Below are positions 1 to 11,196 of a stretch of DNA of 64,000 nucleotides, piece by piece. The first letter of the stretch is position 1; each line of letters starts with the position of its first letter. Source of the stretch: Pseudozyma flocculosa PF-1 (Eukaryota; Basidiomycota; Ustilaginomycetes; Ustilaginales; Ustilaginaceae); NCBI RefSeq assembly GCF_000417875.1, contig NW_006920872.1, positions 230,197-294,196 of the forward strand, read 5' to 3'. The notes under the pieces were generated by a model. It was not told the origin of the DNA, searched no databases, and saw only the letters and a program-made list of their open reading frames with translations. A program made the translations under genes and the position numbers.

Positions 1-81
1 ACACCATCACACCATCCATCTTCCACCACCCTCTGCGCGACCCACTCACCACTGACGAACCAACCAAAACGACCGCCCATC

Positions 82-873
82 ATGGACAGCAAGGTTATCA
101 AGAAGGAGGAGAAGATGCTGCACAAGCAGGAAAAGGCCGACGACAAGGCAGTGCACCAGGTGCGTCGCCTCCCTGCTCCTCTCTGCCCCTCGCGTGGCCT
201 GTCTCGCTGACTCCATGATGCGCACTCACATGTTGGGGGGGCCCAATCTCGCACTGCACAGGCTGAAAAGGCGCTCAGCAAGGACACCAAGAAGGAGACG
301 AAGCTGGTCAAGGAAAAGGAAAAGGCGCAAAAGGAGCTCGAAAAGAGCGTCAAGGCAGTGAGTTGCCACCTGTCCGTCGTTGGCCTCACCGGTGCTTGCC
401 TGCTCACACCGATCCCTCATCCGCCTTGATCCTGGATACTGGGTCGCACCGCCGCGTAGGAGCACAAGACGCAGGCCAAGCTGGACAAGGCGACGACCAA
501 GCACAACGAGTCGGTGCGACACATTGACGAGGCGCGGATGCGCATCAACAATGCCGAAAAGGCCCTCGCCCAGCACCACGGCCACCTCGAGGACACGCAG
601 CACCGCGTCGAGCAGGCCCACCACGCAAAGGCCTCCAACGACCACATCCGCTCCGACAAAAAGAGCCAGCTCCTCTCGACGGCCGCCGTGTCCCACAACC
701 CCATGGGCCAGAACGAACACGTTCAGCCCGTCGGCATCCACGGCGCCAATGGTACCGCCACCGGCACTGGCACCGGCGCAGGCATGACGAACGGCACCGT
801 CGGTCAGGACCACCCCGCCACCTATGCCGCTACGCCCTCTCACCCTGCCACCAACCCCCAGCCCGCCTTCTAG
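82..873 (+). CDS. Small lysine-rich coiled-coil protein, function unknown
   Basis: Three exons (82-159, 262-357, 460-873) join in frame to a protein of 195 residues. Donors are GTGCGT and GTGAGT, and acceptors are CACAG and CGTAG. The start is the first ATG after a short CA-rich leader and is preceded by CATC. Residues 1 to about 125 are dominated by Lys, Glu, Gln and Ala in a heptad-like pattern, as expected of a long charged coiled coil. A His-rich stretch follows (the AQHHGHLE region). The last 70 residues are disordered and rich in Gly, Thr, Pro and Asn, and include a GTGTGTG run. I see no signal peptide, membrane segment or catalytic motif. Short charged coiled-coil proteins of this style are common in basidiomycetes, some labelled DNA-binding, but I do not recognise a family. 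Its 3' end converges on pex6 about 295 bp away. Gene reality is well supported by three matching splice junctions; function is open. Confidence 0.8.
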
Positions 874-1168
874 GTGTGCGGCGGCCGAGTTCTCTGCGCC
901 AAAGAGGCCGCAGCGGGCGGAGTCGTGCCCCTGGGCGCTGCTGGAGGAGAGGAAGACAAAACGGTCCCCTTCCACGACATCTTGATACCATCGGTCGCCG
1001 CACCGTTCCTTCCACGTTTTAGCCGCCTTCTCTGTATCTACTTAGGGCCTCCCACTTGTCCCGACATCCGTCAATTGATACCTCGCCCTCGTCCATCTCT
1101 GCACACCCGCGCCTGGATTGTCGATGATGCTCTATTGCGAATTATCGATGAAAGGCTACCGCAGGCGC
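874..1168. other. Convergent 3' intergenic region
   Basis: This spacer separates the ends of the coiled-coil gene (+) and pex6 (-) and must hold both 3' UTRs and polyadenylation sites. I see no coding signal or repeat in it. Confidence 0.6.
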
Positions 1169-4100
1169 TCATTGCGCCCTGCCCTTTCCCTTGGCCCTGG
1201 TCCGTGCCTCGGCTGCCGCGTCTTCATCGCTCGCCTTGGCCTTTCCCTTGCCCTTGCCGCCGGGCGAGGGAGATGCGTCGCCCTCTCTCGTTCCGAGCCT
1301 CGAGTTACGGCCCGACGTTGCCTCGTCGCTCTGGCCGCTACCATTGACCCCGTTGGCCCCGCTGGCCCCGCTGGCTCCGCTGCCATTCGCTGGGGTGGCC
1401 GCGCTAGGCTTCCTGACCGGCAGCCTGCTGGGACTGCTCGGCTTGCCGCCCTGGTGCTGCTGCTGCGGCGACGACGGAGATGGCGTCGACAGCCTCCTCT
1501 CCCTCTCCTTTTCCTGCGGCAGCACCAGCGTCGGTCCCTGGACGTCGCCGCCCACCCTCTTTGCCAAGTCTGACCCGTCCATCTCGTCCTCCTTCTTGGG
1601 TGCCGAAAACTTGGCCTGGACCTGCCGGTAGTGCGCCATCTCCTGCTCGCTGACGCTGGGTACGAGCTCCCTCAGTGCGCCCTCAAAGTCCCTCCGGCCC
1701 ACCTTGACCTCGATCTCGTCCTGCGTCGCCATCTCGGCCAGATAGTACTGCGGCGTCAGCGGGTGCGGGTGCGTCTTGGCGCCGGGCGTCGCATTGATCT
1801 TGGCGATCGTCTCGTCAATCTCGGACGCCTTGCGCGTCATGGCCTTGAGCATCGCATCCGAGCACAGGGCGTAAAAGTCGGCGCCCGTCAGGTTGAACGG
1901 ACACTGCTCCGCAATCACCCCGAGGTCATCGAGGTCCGAGTCGAGCTTGAACTTGCGCGTCAGCGCCTGCAGGATGTTGAGCTGCGCAGCGTGCGTCTCG
2001 GACACCGAGAGGTAGAGCATCCGATCGAACCTGTTCGCACGAAACGAAAACAAGAGAACCATGGAGGCTCAGCACACTGTCGTCTCTCAGCTTCGTCGTG
2101 CACAATTGTCGATCCGTTGCCGACTCACCTTCCGGGACGCAGCAGCGCCGGGTCCAGCAGATCCGGTCGGTTGGTGGCGCCGATGACAAACACGTCCGTG
2201 CCCTCGGAACTGCCGGCCATGCCATCCAGCTCGGCCAGCAGCTGGCTGACGATCCTGTCCATGACGCCGCCCGAGTCGCCCTGATTGCCCCTCTTGGGCG
2301 CCACCGAGTCGAGCTCGTCAAAGAAGATGACGCAAGGCTTGGCATCCCTCGCCCGCTGGAAGACGCGGCGAACGTTGGCCTCGGACTCGCCGATGTACAT
2401 GTTGAGCAGCTCCGGTCCTTTGACGGAAAAAAAGTTGAGCGAGCACGACGTCGCCACGGCCTTGGCCAGCAGCGTCTTGCCCGTTCCCGGCGGACCGTAG
2501 AGGAGGATGCCGCTGCGCTTCTTGAGGCCGTCGCTGAAGAGCTCAGGGTGCTCGAGGGGGAGCTGGATCGTGTCGAGGATGTCGCTCTTGACGCTCGCCA
2601 GGCCCCCAACGTCGTCCCAGGTGACGTTAGGGATCTTGGGAGCGCCGATGCTCTCGCTGTAGCTCGACCGCGCCTTGTTGAGAGCCTGCTCAAAGTCGGA
2701 CCCCGTCAGAACCACGCCCGAGAGGACGAGGTCGACGTCGCGCACATCGTGGCGATCGCCGATCTCCTTGCGGATGCGAGAGACCGAGGCCAGCTTGGCG
2801 CGCGAGACAAGGTTGACCAGGTCGGCAGCGACCAGGGCAGCCGTCTGCGTGGCAAGGTTCTTGAGGTCGACGTCCGGGCTCAGCGCCACCCGGTCGAGGG
2901 CAATCTGCAGCATCTGCAGTCGCTCCGCCTCGTTCGGAGCCTGTACACAGGTGCACAACGGGGAGGTTCGATCGTTGATTGGCCCGGGTCAGCGGATCGC
3001 GTGCGTCGAATGAGGGAGAAAAGGAGGGGGCCGAAGATGCAAAAGACGGCGGCACTTACCTGGAAGGCGATCTCGTGCTTGAAGCATCCCAGCACCCCCG
3101 TCGGGCACTTGTCCGGGTCGCTCGTGGTGCCGAACACTGCGACGGGCATCGCAGGTGACGGACTCGCCACAGCCGCCCCATCGCCGCCAGCGTCGTTCTT
3201 GGCAGGCAAGCCCGAGGTCGCGGCGCGGAGCTCCTCGACACACTTCTGCAGGACCGTGGCCATGGCAGGCTCCTGGCCCGTTTCCAGCGCCTGGCTCTTT
3301 CGCGCCAGAGCGTCGATGTTGCGCAGCAGCAGAATGGCAGGTGCGCAGTCGGCCGCCTTGTCAAACCTGGCCCGCAGCGTGCCCTCGGTCCTCGCATCGG
3401 TGTCCGACACCAGGTCGAAGCAGTCGATCTCGATCAGCTGAACTCCGGTGGCCTGAGCGACCCAGCGCGCGACGGTCCGCTTGCCGCAGCCCCGGGCACC
3501 CTTGAGCAGCACCGAGAGGTGCAGCCCGAACCGGCCCGCCCCTGGCTGCAGCGTCGCGTTGAGCAGCTCGAGAACGGTGGCGTAGGCGCTTCCAACGGCG
3601 GTGAGCGGCGAGGGAGCAGACCGTACGGAGGCCGGGCTGATGTCGTCGGATGCCTCGGCCGAGTCCTCGGGCCGGTCTGGTGTGTCGGAGACGACGCCGA
3701 GCCAGCGGGCAGAGTCGGCCACTCGGCACTTCTCCACGCCAGTCTGCACCATCTTGGTCACGTTGGGGTCCACCACGCATCCCAGCTTGCCCGCCTGCGA
3801 CCGGAGCGCGATCGAAGCCTCGTCCTCATGCTTGCCGCCATGGCCATTGGCCGTCGAGGGCTTGGCCGGAACGATGAGCTCGCTGGTGAGCGTGGTAATT
3901 TTGAAGTGCACGACGGCCGTCTTCTGCGGCGCAGCGGTGCCAGGCAGCCTGCAGAGGTCGACGGTGAGCCGGTATCGCAGCACGTCAGTCGGGCTCTCCA
4001 AGGTCTCAAAGAGTGACAAATCGCCCAGTGGCGCACGCACCTGAGTTCGTGAATGTCCTCCATGGCCGCATCCGAGGCGGCTGCCTGGTCCCCCTCTTTG

Positions 4101-5789
4101 CGCACGAAGCGCGCCTTGCCAGCCTCGATGGCGACCGCAATGACGTCGCCCTGCTTGCAGATCCGCTGCCGTCCTTCGAAGTACGTCCTCAGCGCCTCCA
4201 AGAAGAGGCCCTGATAGGCTCGGTCGACGCTGAAGGGGCTCGCCACCCGCGCAATGGTGAGGCTATCCGCAAAGGGGACAGGTATCGGGCTCGTCTTGGC
4301 CACAGGAGGCCGCGGCTCGCCTCCGCTACTGGGCGCTCGTGCCCCGAGCGGTCGCAGGGTCATGGTGGTCTGGCCGGCTGGGGATGGGCTGAAGGCCGAG
4401 TCGGAGAGGTTCTGGCGCAGCATCGGAGACATCCAGGCTGACGGCGTGCGCGCCGAGGAGCCGCCGGATGCATGGGGCAGGTTTGCGCCGCTGAACAGGC
4501 GCACGAGCCTGGCCTGGTCGGGCCCGACCAGTTCTGCAATGGCCCAGTCGCCGTTGAAGGCACCGATGGCCGCTAGGTCCCTCTCGCTAAGGACGACGGC
4601 GTCCTCATCGTCGATCTCGTCGACCTCGCCGCCGTCGCGGCCGTCACCGACCTGGGCGTGCTTCCGGTACTCGGCGATGGCGCCTTGCAAGATGCCGTGA
4701 TCCGACAGCTCGCGAACGCGGCACACCTTCTTCTTCTTGGCGGACACGTCGGATTTGCGAGGTGAGGGTCTGCCGGCGACCTGCTGCTGGTGCGATACCA
4801 GCCCAAGAGGCGATGAGAGGAAGGCCTCTGCGGCATCAGAGGTGAAATCCTGCAGTATGGACTGGGCGAGATAGGACTCGTCTATGGAGAGAGCGTCGCT
4901 GTCGTCGTCGTCGGCGTCTGCCATGTCGGAAGAGGCAGTCGTAGTGGCCAGGTCGGACGTCGAGGATATGGTAAGGTCACCATTGGCGGCCCCGTCGGCG
5001 TCGAGGCTGTCGTCGTCGTCGTCCAACGTGACGAGGACCTGGGTAGACCGAGCATCGAAGCGGCCCTGAAGCACGGGCTCAGTCATGACGACGCGGAGCG
5101 AGAGAAAAGCGCTGTCGAGGCGGAGGCGCAGCAGATCGCCCTGATGGAGGATGCGGCCGTCGAGCTGACCGACGACGGCATCCTGGGAGGCGTTTGCCAG
5201 GTCGAAGCCAGACTCGGAGGTGGCCGCCAGGTAGGCAACGGACAGGTCGATGGGCGCATGGCGCTGGATGGCGAGACGGTGGTTCTCTCTGCTGCGGGCC
5301 GAGAGGCGGCCCAGGCCTAGGGCATTGGCGACCTCAGCGGGGAGCTTGGCGTGGTGTTCCTGCTGAGGCGTCGCGGGGAGGAGGATAAGGGAAAAGGTGT
5401 CAGTCGATGGGTACGATGGTTGGCCTTGGCTGCTGCGAGCTGGCGCTCACCCCTTGCGTGGAGTCAGCATCTTGCTGCGCCCAGCACGTGAGGGCTGGAA
5501 GCGCAGGTGCTGAGCCGAGCCTTGAGCGGCTTCGACCGGCGGATGCAATCGAGATGGCGATGGACGGCGTGGGCTCATCCGGGCGGCCAGCCGAAGATGC
5601 GGGGGCAGCGGATGCGAGCTTTTGCCAGAGGGGGGACGAGATGAGCACGGGCTGCTGCTTGTGGCTTTGCTGCTGCCGGCCTGGCTGCGTAAGGTCGTGG
5701 CTCGACTCGGCGTTGAGGATGTGCCAGGTGACCGAGGTCGAAGCGGGTGACGCTGCCGGTCGGCCTTGGGCTATGCTTGCGGCTGCCAT
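1169..5789 (-). CDS. PEX6: Peroxisomal biogenesis AAA ATPase Pex6
   Basis: Pex6 pairs with Pex1 in the hexamer that pulls ubiquitinated Pex5 receptor out of the peroxisome membrane so matrix import can continue. Five exons in transcript order (5789-5451, 5359-4041, 3948-3060, 2940-2129, 2030-1169) join to 1406 residues. Donors are GTGAGC, GTGCGT, GTAAGT and GTGAGT; phases match at each junction. The N-terminal half is divergent, with acidic Asp/Ser linkers. The first AAA module (D1) has a degraded Walker A, GARGCGKR, near residues 703-710, and a degraded Walker B, ILLLRNID, near 758. The second module (D2) is canonical: GPPGTGKT near 998-1005, IFFDELDS near 1054, and the [17 protein letters not shown] arginine-finger region. 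A dead D1 with a live D2 is the usual Pex6 pattern. The last 150 residues are a disordered Ser/Gly/Lys-rich tail. The start is the first ATG of an exon whose protein sequence continues in frame across the first intron; a more upstream start cannot be excluded. Confidence 0.93.
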
Positions 5790-7161
5790 GGCCGGCGGTT
5801 CTGCGCAGCTATCCGACAGAGGGGCGACGAAGGATGAAGCAATCGAGAGGACCACGAGGTAAGATCGTTGGAGGAGGTGGTGGATGAAAGGGTGATGGCG
5901 AGGGAGGGGACGTCGAGAACGGAGGATCGTCGGAAGAAGCCAGCAAGCGGTTGGCCCTTTGGCGGGGCAGCTCTGCGCTGCGCTGCGCTGCGCTGATTCC
6001 AACCGACGCACCGGTCAGAGAGCCACAAGAGGCGGCCGGCTGTGAAAGCCGAGGCCGAGCCGGTCAGGGCCCCGTCGTGGCTCCCTCAAAGCCTGCCTGC
6101 AGCTCTGGTCTCCATTTCTCGCACGATTAAAATCAAACGGCGTTGTAGGTCGGCCCGAGCGTCTAGTTACCCCGCACTTTTGGCGCTGCCTGCCCTCGGC
6201 TCGGCCCGCAGAAGCTCGAGGGACGTGAAATTGTCCGATGCTGCTGCAGCTGCAGCTTGGGCGGGGCCACTCGTCAACCCCCCCCGCCTCCACCACAGCG
6301 GGCCAGAGGCAGCCAAAGAGATGAAGGCCCAGGGCGGGCAGGGTCAGCAGGCCGCCCTTTCTCTCCCCCCCAACGGTCCAGCCAGCCCGGGTCACCCGAC
6401 CCTCGACCACCTCTTCTACCAGCAGCTTAGCCGGCCTGCCTCTCTGCCTCGCCGCCTGCCCGCTTAGCCCAGCCCAGCCCAGCCCAGCCTAGCCCCACCT
6501 TATCTTTGCTCGTCACCTCCCAATCTGCTGCAGAGAGAGCACGAGCGAGCACACAAGCAAGCCTGCCTGGCTCCCGTCGTTGCAGCTGCCGTCTAGCCTT
6601 GCTTGGGGCCTTCGTGTCTGCCTGCCTGCTTGTGTGCCGGATCTGGCAACAGGCAGGCTCGAGGGCGCCGACCTGCGTACGCCATCGCCGGCGCTGCGGG
6701 CGGCTTCCTCTTGCTGGCCTCTGCTTCAGCTCCAGCGATGCTGCCGTTGCGGCTCCTTTGTTGGGTCGCAGCGGTCCTGCCTTGGCCTAGCCTGGCTTGG
6801 CTTCTCGTCACACGGGCCACGCCGCCTGGCAACTTGGTGCACCTCAGTCCCGCCCGCCCGCCAGCCTACCGTACCTAGCATGGCCAGCTTCGCCTGGCCT
6901 GGCCTGGCCTGGGCCGTCTTTGAGGCGACCTGCGATATAAAGACCCACCTGGACTCCAGCGTCCGACGACCTCCCTCTGGCTCCCCACCACCGACGACTC
7001 TCTCGCCTGTCCTTTGCCTCTCCTGCGCTCCAGCATCACCACCGACCGACGGCCACCGACCGCCTCGATCTGCAAGACCCATCGACCTCAGCAGGCCATC
7101 AGCTTGCCAACGCAGAAGCCACCTCAGACCACGCCCAAAAGCCCCTTCCTATTCGCCCAAG
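5790..7161. other. Divergent promoter region between pex6 and small-protein gene
   Basis: About 1.4 kb separates two divergent starts. It holds pyrimidine-rich tracts and microsatellite-like words: CAGCC pentamers near 6465-6490 and CCTGG pentamers near 6893-6913. Open frames here have biased, low-complexity composition and no recognisable domain. Confidence 0.6.
6936..6941 (+). promoter_or_regulatory. Probable TATA box (TATAAA)
   Basis: TATAAA lies in a GC-rich setting about 220 bp upstream of the ATG at 7162 and is followed by a long CT-rich leader with no intervening recognisable gene. Perfect TATA boxes are uncommon at this base composition. A start roughly 30-40 bp downstream would give a leader of about 180 nt. 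Confidence 0.45.
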
Positions 7162-7809
7162 ATGGACGCCCTCGCCGGTCACCCCAAAGCCAGTGAGTAC
7201 CGCCCCGCGCTGGCCGGCCTTTCGCTGCGATGGCCGCTCGAGTCTCCTCGCTCACACCGCCCTCCTCACGACCTGCCCGTGATGGCCCTGATGCGTCTTT
7301 GCCAGTCCGCATCGCCGGCCGCCGCATGAGCCAGAGCGGCAACAACCCGATCAAGTCGCCCAACGCCGCCAAGGGGTGAGTCGCCGTTGCGGAGCATGAT
7401 ATTCTCGTCTCGTTTCAGCGTCGTCGGCCTCGTGCTAAGCCCACGAACCTCCCGCCCTGTCCGACCTCCCCCGCCGCGCTCGCTCAGCCCCACCCCCTCG
7501 ACCTCTCCAGAGGACCACGTCGACGACATACACATGCGGACGCCCGCCGACTATCCTCGACCAAAGGACCCCAACGAGGCCGAGGAGCATCAGCAGCAGC
7601 AGCAGCCGCCCCTCGACGACGACGAGTCCAACAAGGACCGACGCCGCAAGAGGGAAGACGGCCGCAAAAAGGGCATGAGCTCCGAGGAGGCCAGGCTGCG
7701 CAAGATGGAGGCCCCCGCCGTCCTCGGCAAGGGTGGCCCTGGCAGGAGGATGAGCGGATCCACCGCCGGCGTGCGCATCTCGCAGCCTGCCGGAAAGATG
7801 ATGTCCTGA
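7162..7809 (+). CDS. Small disordered charged protein, unknown
   Basis: Three exons (7162-7192, 7306-7375, 7488-7809) join in frame to 140 residues. The first coding exon is only 31 nt. Donors are GTGAGT twice; acceptors are GCCAG and GCTCAG. The alternative acceptor at 7510 breaks the frame, which fixes the third exon start at 7488. The protein has an N-terminal IRIAGRRMSQSG basic patch, an acidic DHVDDIHMRTPADYPRPKDP stretch, a short Gln run, and a Lys/Arg-rich block (DRRRKREDGRKKG). It ends in a Gly/Arg-containing tail, AGVRISQPAGKMMS. No signal peptide or membrane segment is present. I do not recognise a family; the strong frame continuity and the upstream TATA box argue that it is real. 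It could be a small regulatory or nucleic-acid-binding protein, but that is only an inference from its charge pattern. Confidence 0.7.
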
Positions 7810-10800
7810 GTCGGCCAAGGACCGTCCTGAACGCACACCGGCGCGGCGCGACAGGGCGTGAATCGACCGTTGATCCGTCGCCCACAACGCGCCCCTCCGA
7901 CCGCAGGAAGCGTGCTGACCACCAGTGATATCCAACGAGCTCGTCCCTGCTTGGCCAGCTGCCGCCTCTTCCGCCCTTCTCCTCCCTCTCCGTCCGTCGC
8001 ATTGTACCAACGCAGACCCTAGTCCAGATGAAAGCAAAGCACCAGCCCGACTGTATAACTTCTCTATTGAACGCACGCCCTATTATTGAATCCATGTCTT
8101 CCAGCAGCGAAGGCGAGCCTTGACGGGCTGAATGGCCAACGAGGGCGATGAACGATCCGTACCTGCTGCTACACACAGCCTGCTCTTCAGATCGGCTCGC
8201 GAGGAAGAGAGAAGACTGGATGCGATCCTCGACCTCGACAGACCAAGCTCGAGGATTATCAAGAGCAGCGCAGCGAAAGAAGAGAAGATCGAGGCGGTCG
8301 GGCCGGATCGGCCCCTTCGTGCGCGGTCTAGCAGCTCAGCTCCGTCTCAACCGCCGCCATGCTGTTTCCTCATTTCCGTGCCCGCTCACCCGCCCATACT
8401 CTGCCCGGATTGACACGATGACGGCAAAGCCAAACGAGAGCAGAGGTTGCAGAGTAGGTGTCGTGGCGATGACCTTTGGTCTACCTGGCTTGCTTTCGTC
8501 AAGATGCCAGGCCGAACGAGGTCCTCCAGGGAGCCAAAAAAGTTGCGAGCTTCGGGGGGCTCAGCTGCAGGGACGATGTTCGGCTGGCTCGCTTGCTGCC
8601 AAACATCGCCCTACCTGACCCTAAGCAAGGCTGGCCTAGGCCCTGGCCTATCCATCCAGCGCGCCCGCCTTTTCATGCCGGCCAGCAGGCGGGCAATTTA
8701 GGCGGGCGGTCGGTCAGGCGGGCGGTCGGTCGGTTGGTTGGTCGGTCGGGCGGAGAGGCTTTGCCTGGCCTGGCACGCACCGGCAGTTGGCCAGAGGAAG
8801 CTCGTTCAACAGCCCGAACCGCGCGCCATCAGAAGAGATCAGAGAAGAGAGAGGCAGGGAGAGGCCGAGACCGTACCGTACGTACCGCTCTCGACGCCAC
8901 CATCCACCTCGTCTCATCCGTCAGTCGGATCATGGTGACTGTAACCAGCTGTCGGAGCTGGAGGCAGGTTGCTCGCCATGTCAGAGAGGGGGCCTGCTGA
9001 ACACGAAGAGCGAGGTCGAAAGAGGAAAGGTGAGGCGAGGCTTTTCCACCTAGACGACCGCCGCGCAGCCTCTCCTAGCCCTGAGCTTGCAAGCTTGCTC
9101 TTCGATCTTCCCTTTTCGAGGAAGGCCGAGCGGATCAGGGTCCAGCCTCGACGAACGAACGCAACATCGTCGCCTCACGAAGGGATGGATGGGACAAAGA
9201 GCAGCCGTGGAACGAGGCGGCGGCGCCACCGGCGAGGCGAAGGCGCCAGGCCGAGGGAGGGTCGGCCGACCGGCCACGACGGAACGCGAAGAAAACTTCC
9301 GTTCAGGGGTCGGAAGGGGACGTACGGTCACGGACCCCCGCTGCACCCATATGGCAGGCATGCCCTAGCCTCTTGGCCGCGGCATCGAGAGCGACATCTC
9401 GCCGCCATCGAGGCCGGCTCCAAACGCACAGTTCCCCCTGAATACCCTCGAATCGCCATATGGATGCCCCTCGCCATCCTGCTGAAGCATCGAGGGGCCG
9501 GGATCGGGTTCCGGTCCTCGTGCCCGGTCTTGCTGCGCCCAGGTGTGCCAGAAGAGCGGTTCAGGGGCTGGTCGACTGCGAGATGATGATGACTGGCGCC
9601 ACCTTCTCCTGCCTCGCTCGGTCCATTCATCGGCGCCAGTCCAGTCGCCAAACGCAAGCACGCAAGCAAGGTGGGCAGGGGCCGCGCTCTAGCTAGCTAA
9701 AGAACGTTGTACGTACGTACTGGAGCGGACCCTCGACACCGGCAACGATGCCCCTTCCTAGCCTGGCTCGCTCGAAGAGGACGTACGATGATGAATCGCC
9801 CCTTGTTCTGGGACGGCAGCACGCACGGACGCGCGCTCCCACCTGGCGCTGAATAGGCCGAGGGCGAGGATCGAAACGAGGCAGAGATGGCGATCAATGC
9901 CAGGCAGAGCTAGTACGTAGCGACGGCGCTCGCCCTCGAAACGCGAGAGGCCAGGCGGTCGTCTGTGGTGCTCGCCGTCGCCGCCGCCTTCGTCGTCGTC
10001 CTCTTCGAGCCACACCTCCGCCGGCGGGTGGCAAGCAAGTAGTGTGGCGCGTGCGGTCACCATAGCAGCTCTTGGCTTTGGCCTGTCGTATGGACCGGTC
10101 AGTCGGTCACCGCTGGCAAGCGCCATTGCATGCCATCGAGCTTGGCTCCGAGTGCGATGAGGTGCTACACCCCGTACGTCCGTTGCCTGGCGGCGTCGGC
10201 GGTGTTGGCGGTGTTCAGACTGGACAGGGTCCTCGCCTGTTCGCCCCTGCCTGCCAGCCTGCCTGCCTCTGCTCTCCGCCTGTCCGCCTCCCCCCTGTCT
10301 CTGTGTTTCCATGATGGCAGGCGGCGCATGAGCAGCGCCCGCCGTGCCGAGGCGTGAGGTTGGTTGCTTGGTCGTTGGTGTTGGCTTGGCTGACCAGCAG
10401 GCAGGGGTCCAAGGCCGGCGGCGCTGCTGGCTTGGCCTGGGCTTCTGACCTCTCTCGCCTTCGGTCGCCCGGCCGGCCCAGCACGCGCAGGCAATTTTGG
10501 CCCAGCGCCCGCCCTGGCCGCCCGCCCGCCCTAGGCTCTCGCTCGCTCGGCGGCTCCCCTTTCCCCTGCATGTCGACCGGGCAAGCAAGCAAGCAACCAA
10601 GCAAGCCATAGGGCACCTCGGTCCACCCAGTTGTCCGCTCCATCTACACCATCCCCCCATCATCCACCATCCACCGCTCGTCGTCGTCGTCGCCACAATC
10701 ATCGCATCCTCGGTCACCAGCATCACCTCGCCGTCATCGACTCTAACAGACCCAAGAACCGGCCTCGTCCGACTTTTGCCTCTTTCCTGACCGCGGTTAG

Positions 10801-11196
10801 ACCCGCGGCTGGCTTCACGCTCGAAACACCCTCCGACGACCGGGAGCTGACCGGCTCGCAGCCTCGGCATCCTCTGCTGCGTCGGACCTTCCGCTTCCCT
10901 CACGAGCTTTCCGCCATCAAAAGATCGATAGCGCCCACGAGCATGGCAACGGAAAGGCTCTTGGCTCATCTCGACACCCCTGACGACCTCTAACGATAGT
11001 AGACGCGGCTAGACAGCAGCATCGTCGCCAAACCGGATTCGCATCCAGCACAGCCCAGCTCAAGACGTTTCGGTCCATCCCGGTTTCAAACGCTTCTTCG
11101 GCCCCATTCCGCCGTCATCGGCTCGACTCCGCCAGCTTGCCTGACGCCGGCCTCTTGTTCAGCCTCTGCTCTCCCTCTGCGCAGCGATCCAGCAAG
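7810..11196. other. Intergenic region upstream of the Don1-like gene, no recognisable coding sequence
   Basis: This 3.4 kb stretch carries only compositionally biased open frames (Arg/Pro/Ser/Gly-rich on both strands). It holds a palindromic GTACGTACGTAC word near 9710, AAGC tetranucleotide repeats near 10583-10594, and pyrimidine-rich DNA from about 10620 to 11190. A CTGAC branch-like site near 11140 followed by CTGCGCAG ending at 11184 suggests a leader intron just before the Don1-like start codon. Confidence 0.55.

Noticed and set aside
9758..10969. 403-codon minus-strand frame upstream of the Don1-like gene
   Set aside because: The composition is Arg/Gly/Trp/Gln-rich and shadow-like, with no family resemblance and no splice context.
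11137..11196. 20-codon upstream extension of the Don1-like protein
   Set aside because: It would begin at TTG, not ATG, and appears to lie across a leader intron acceptor.
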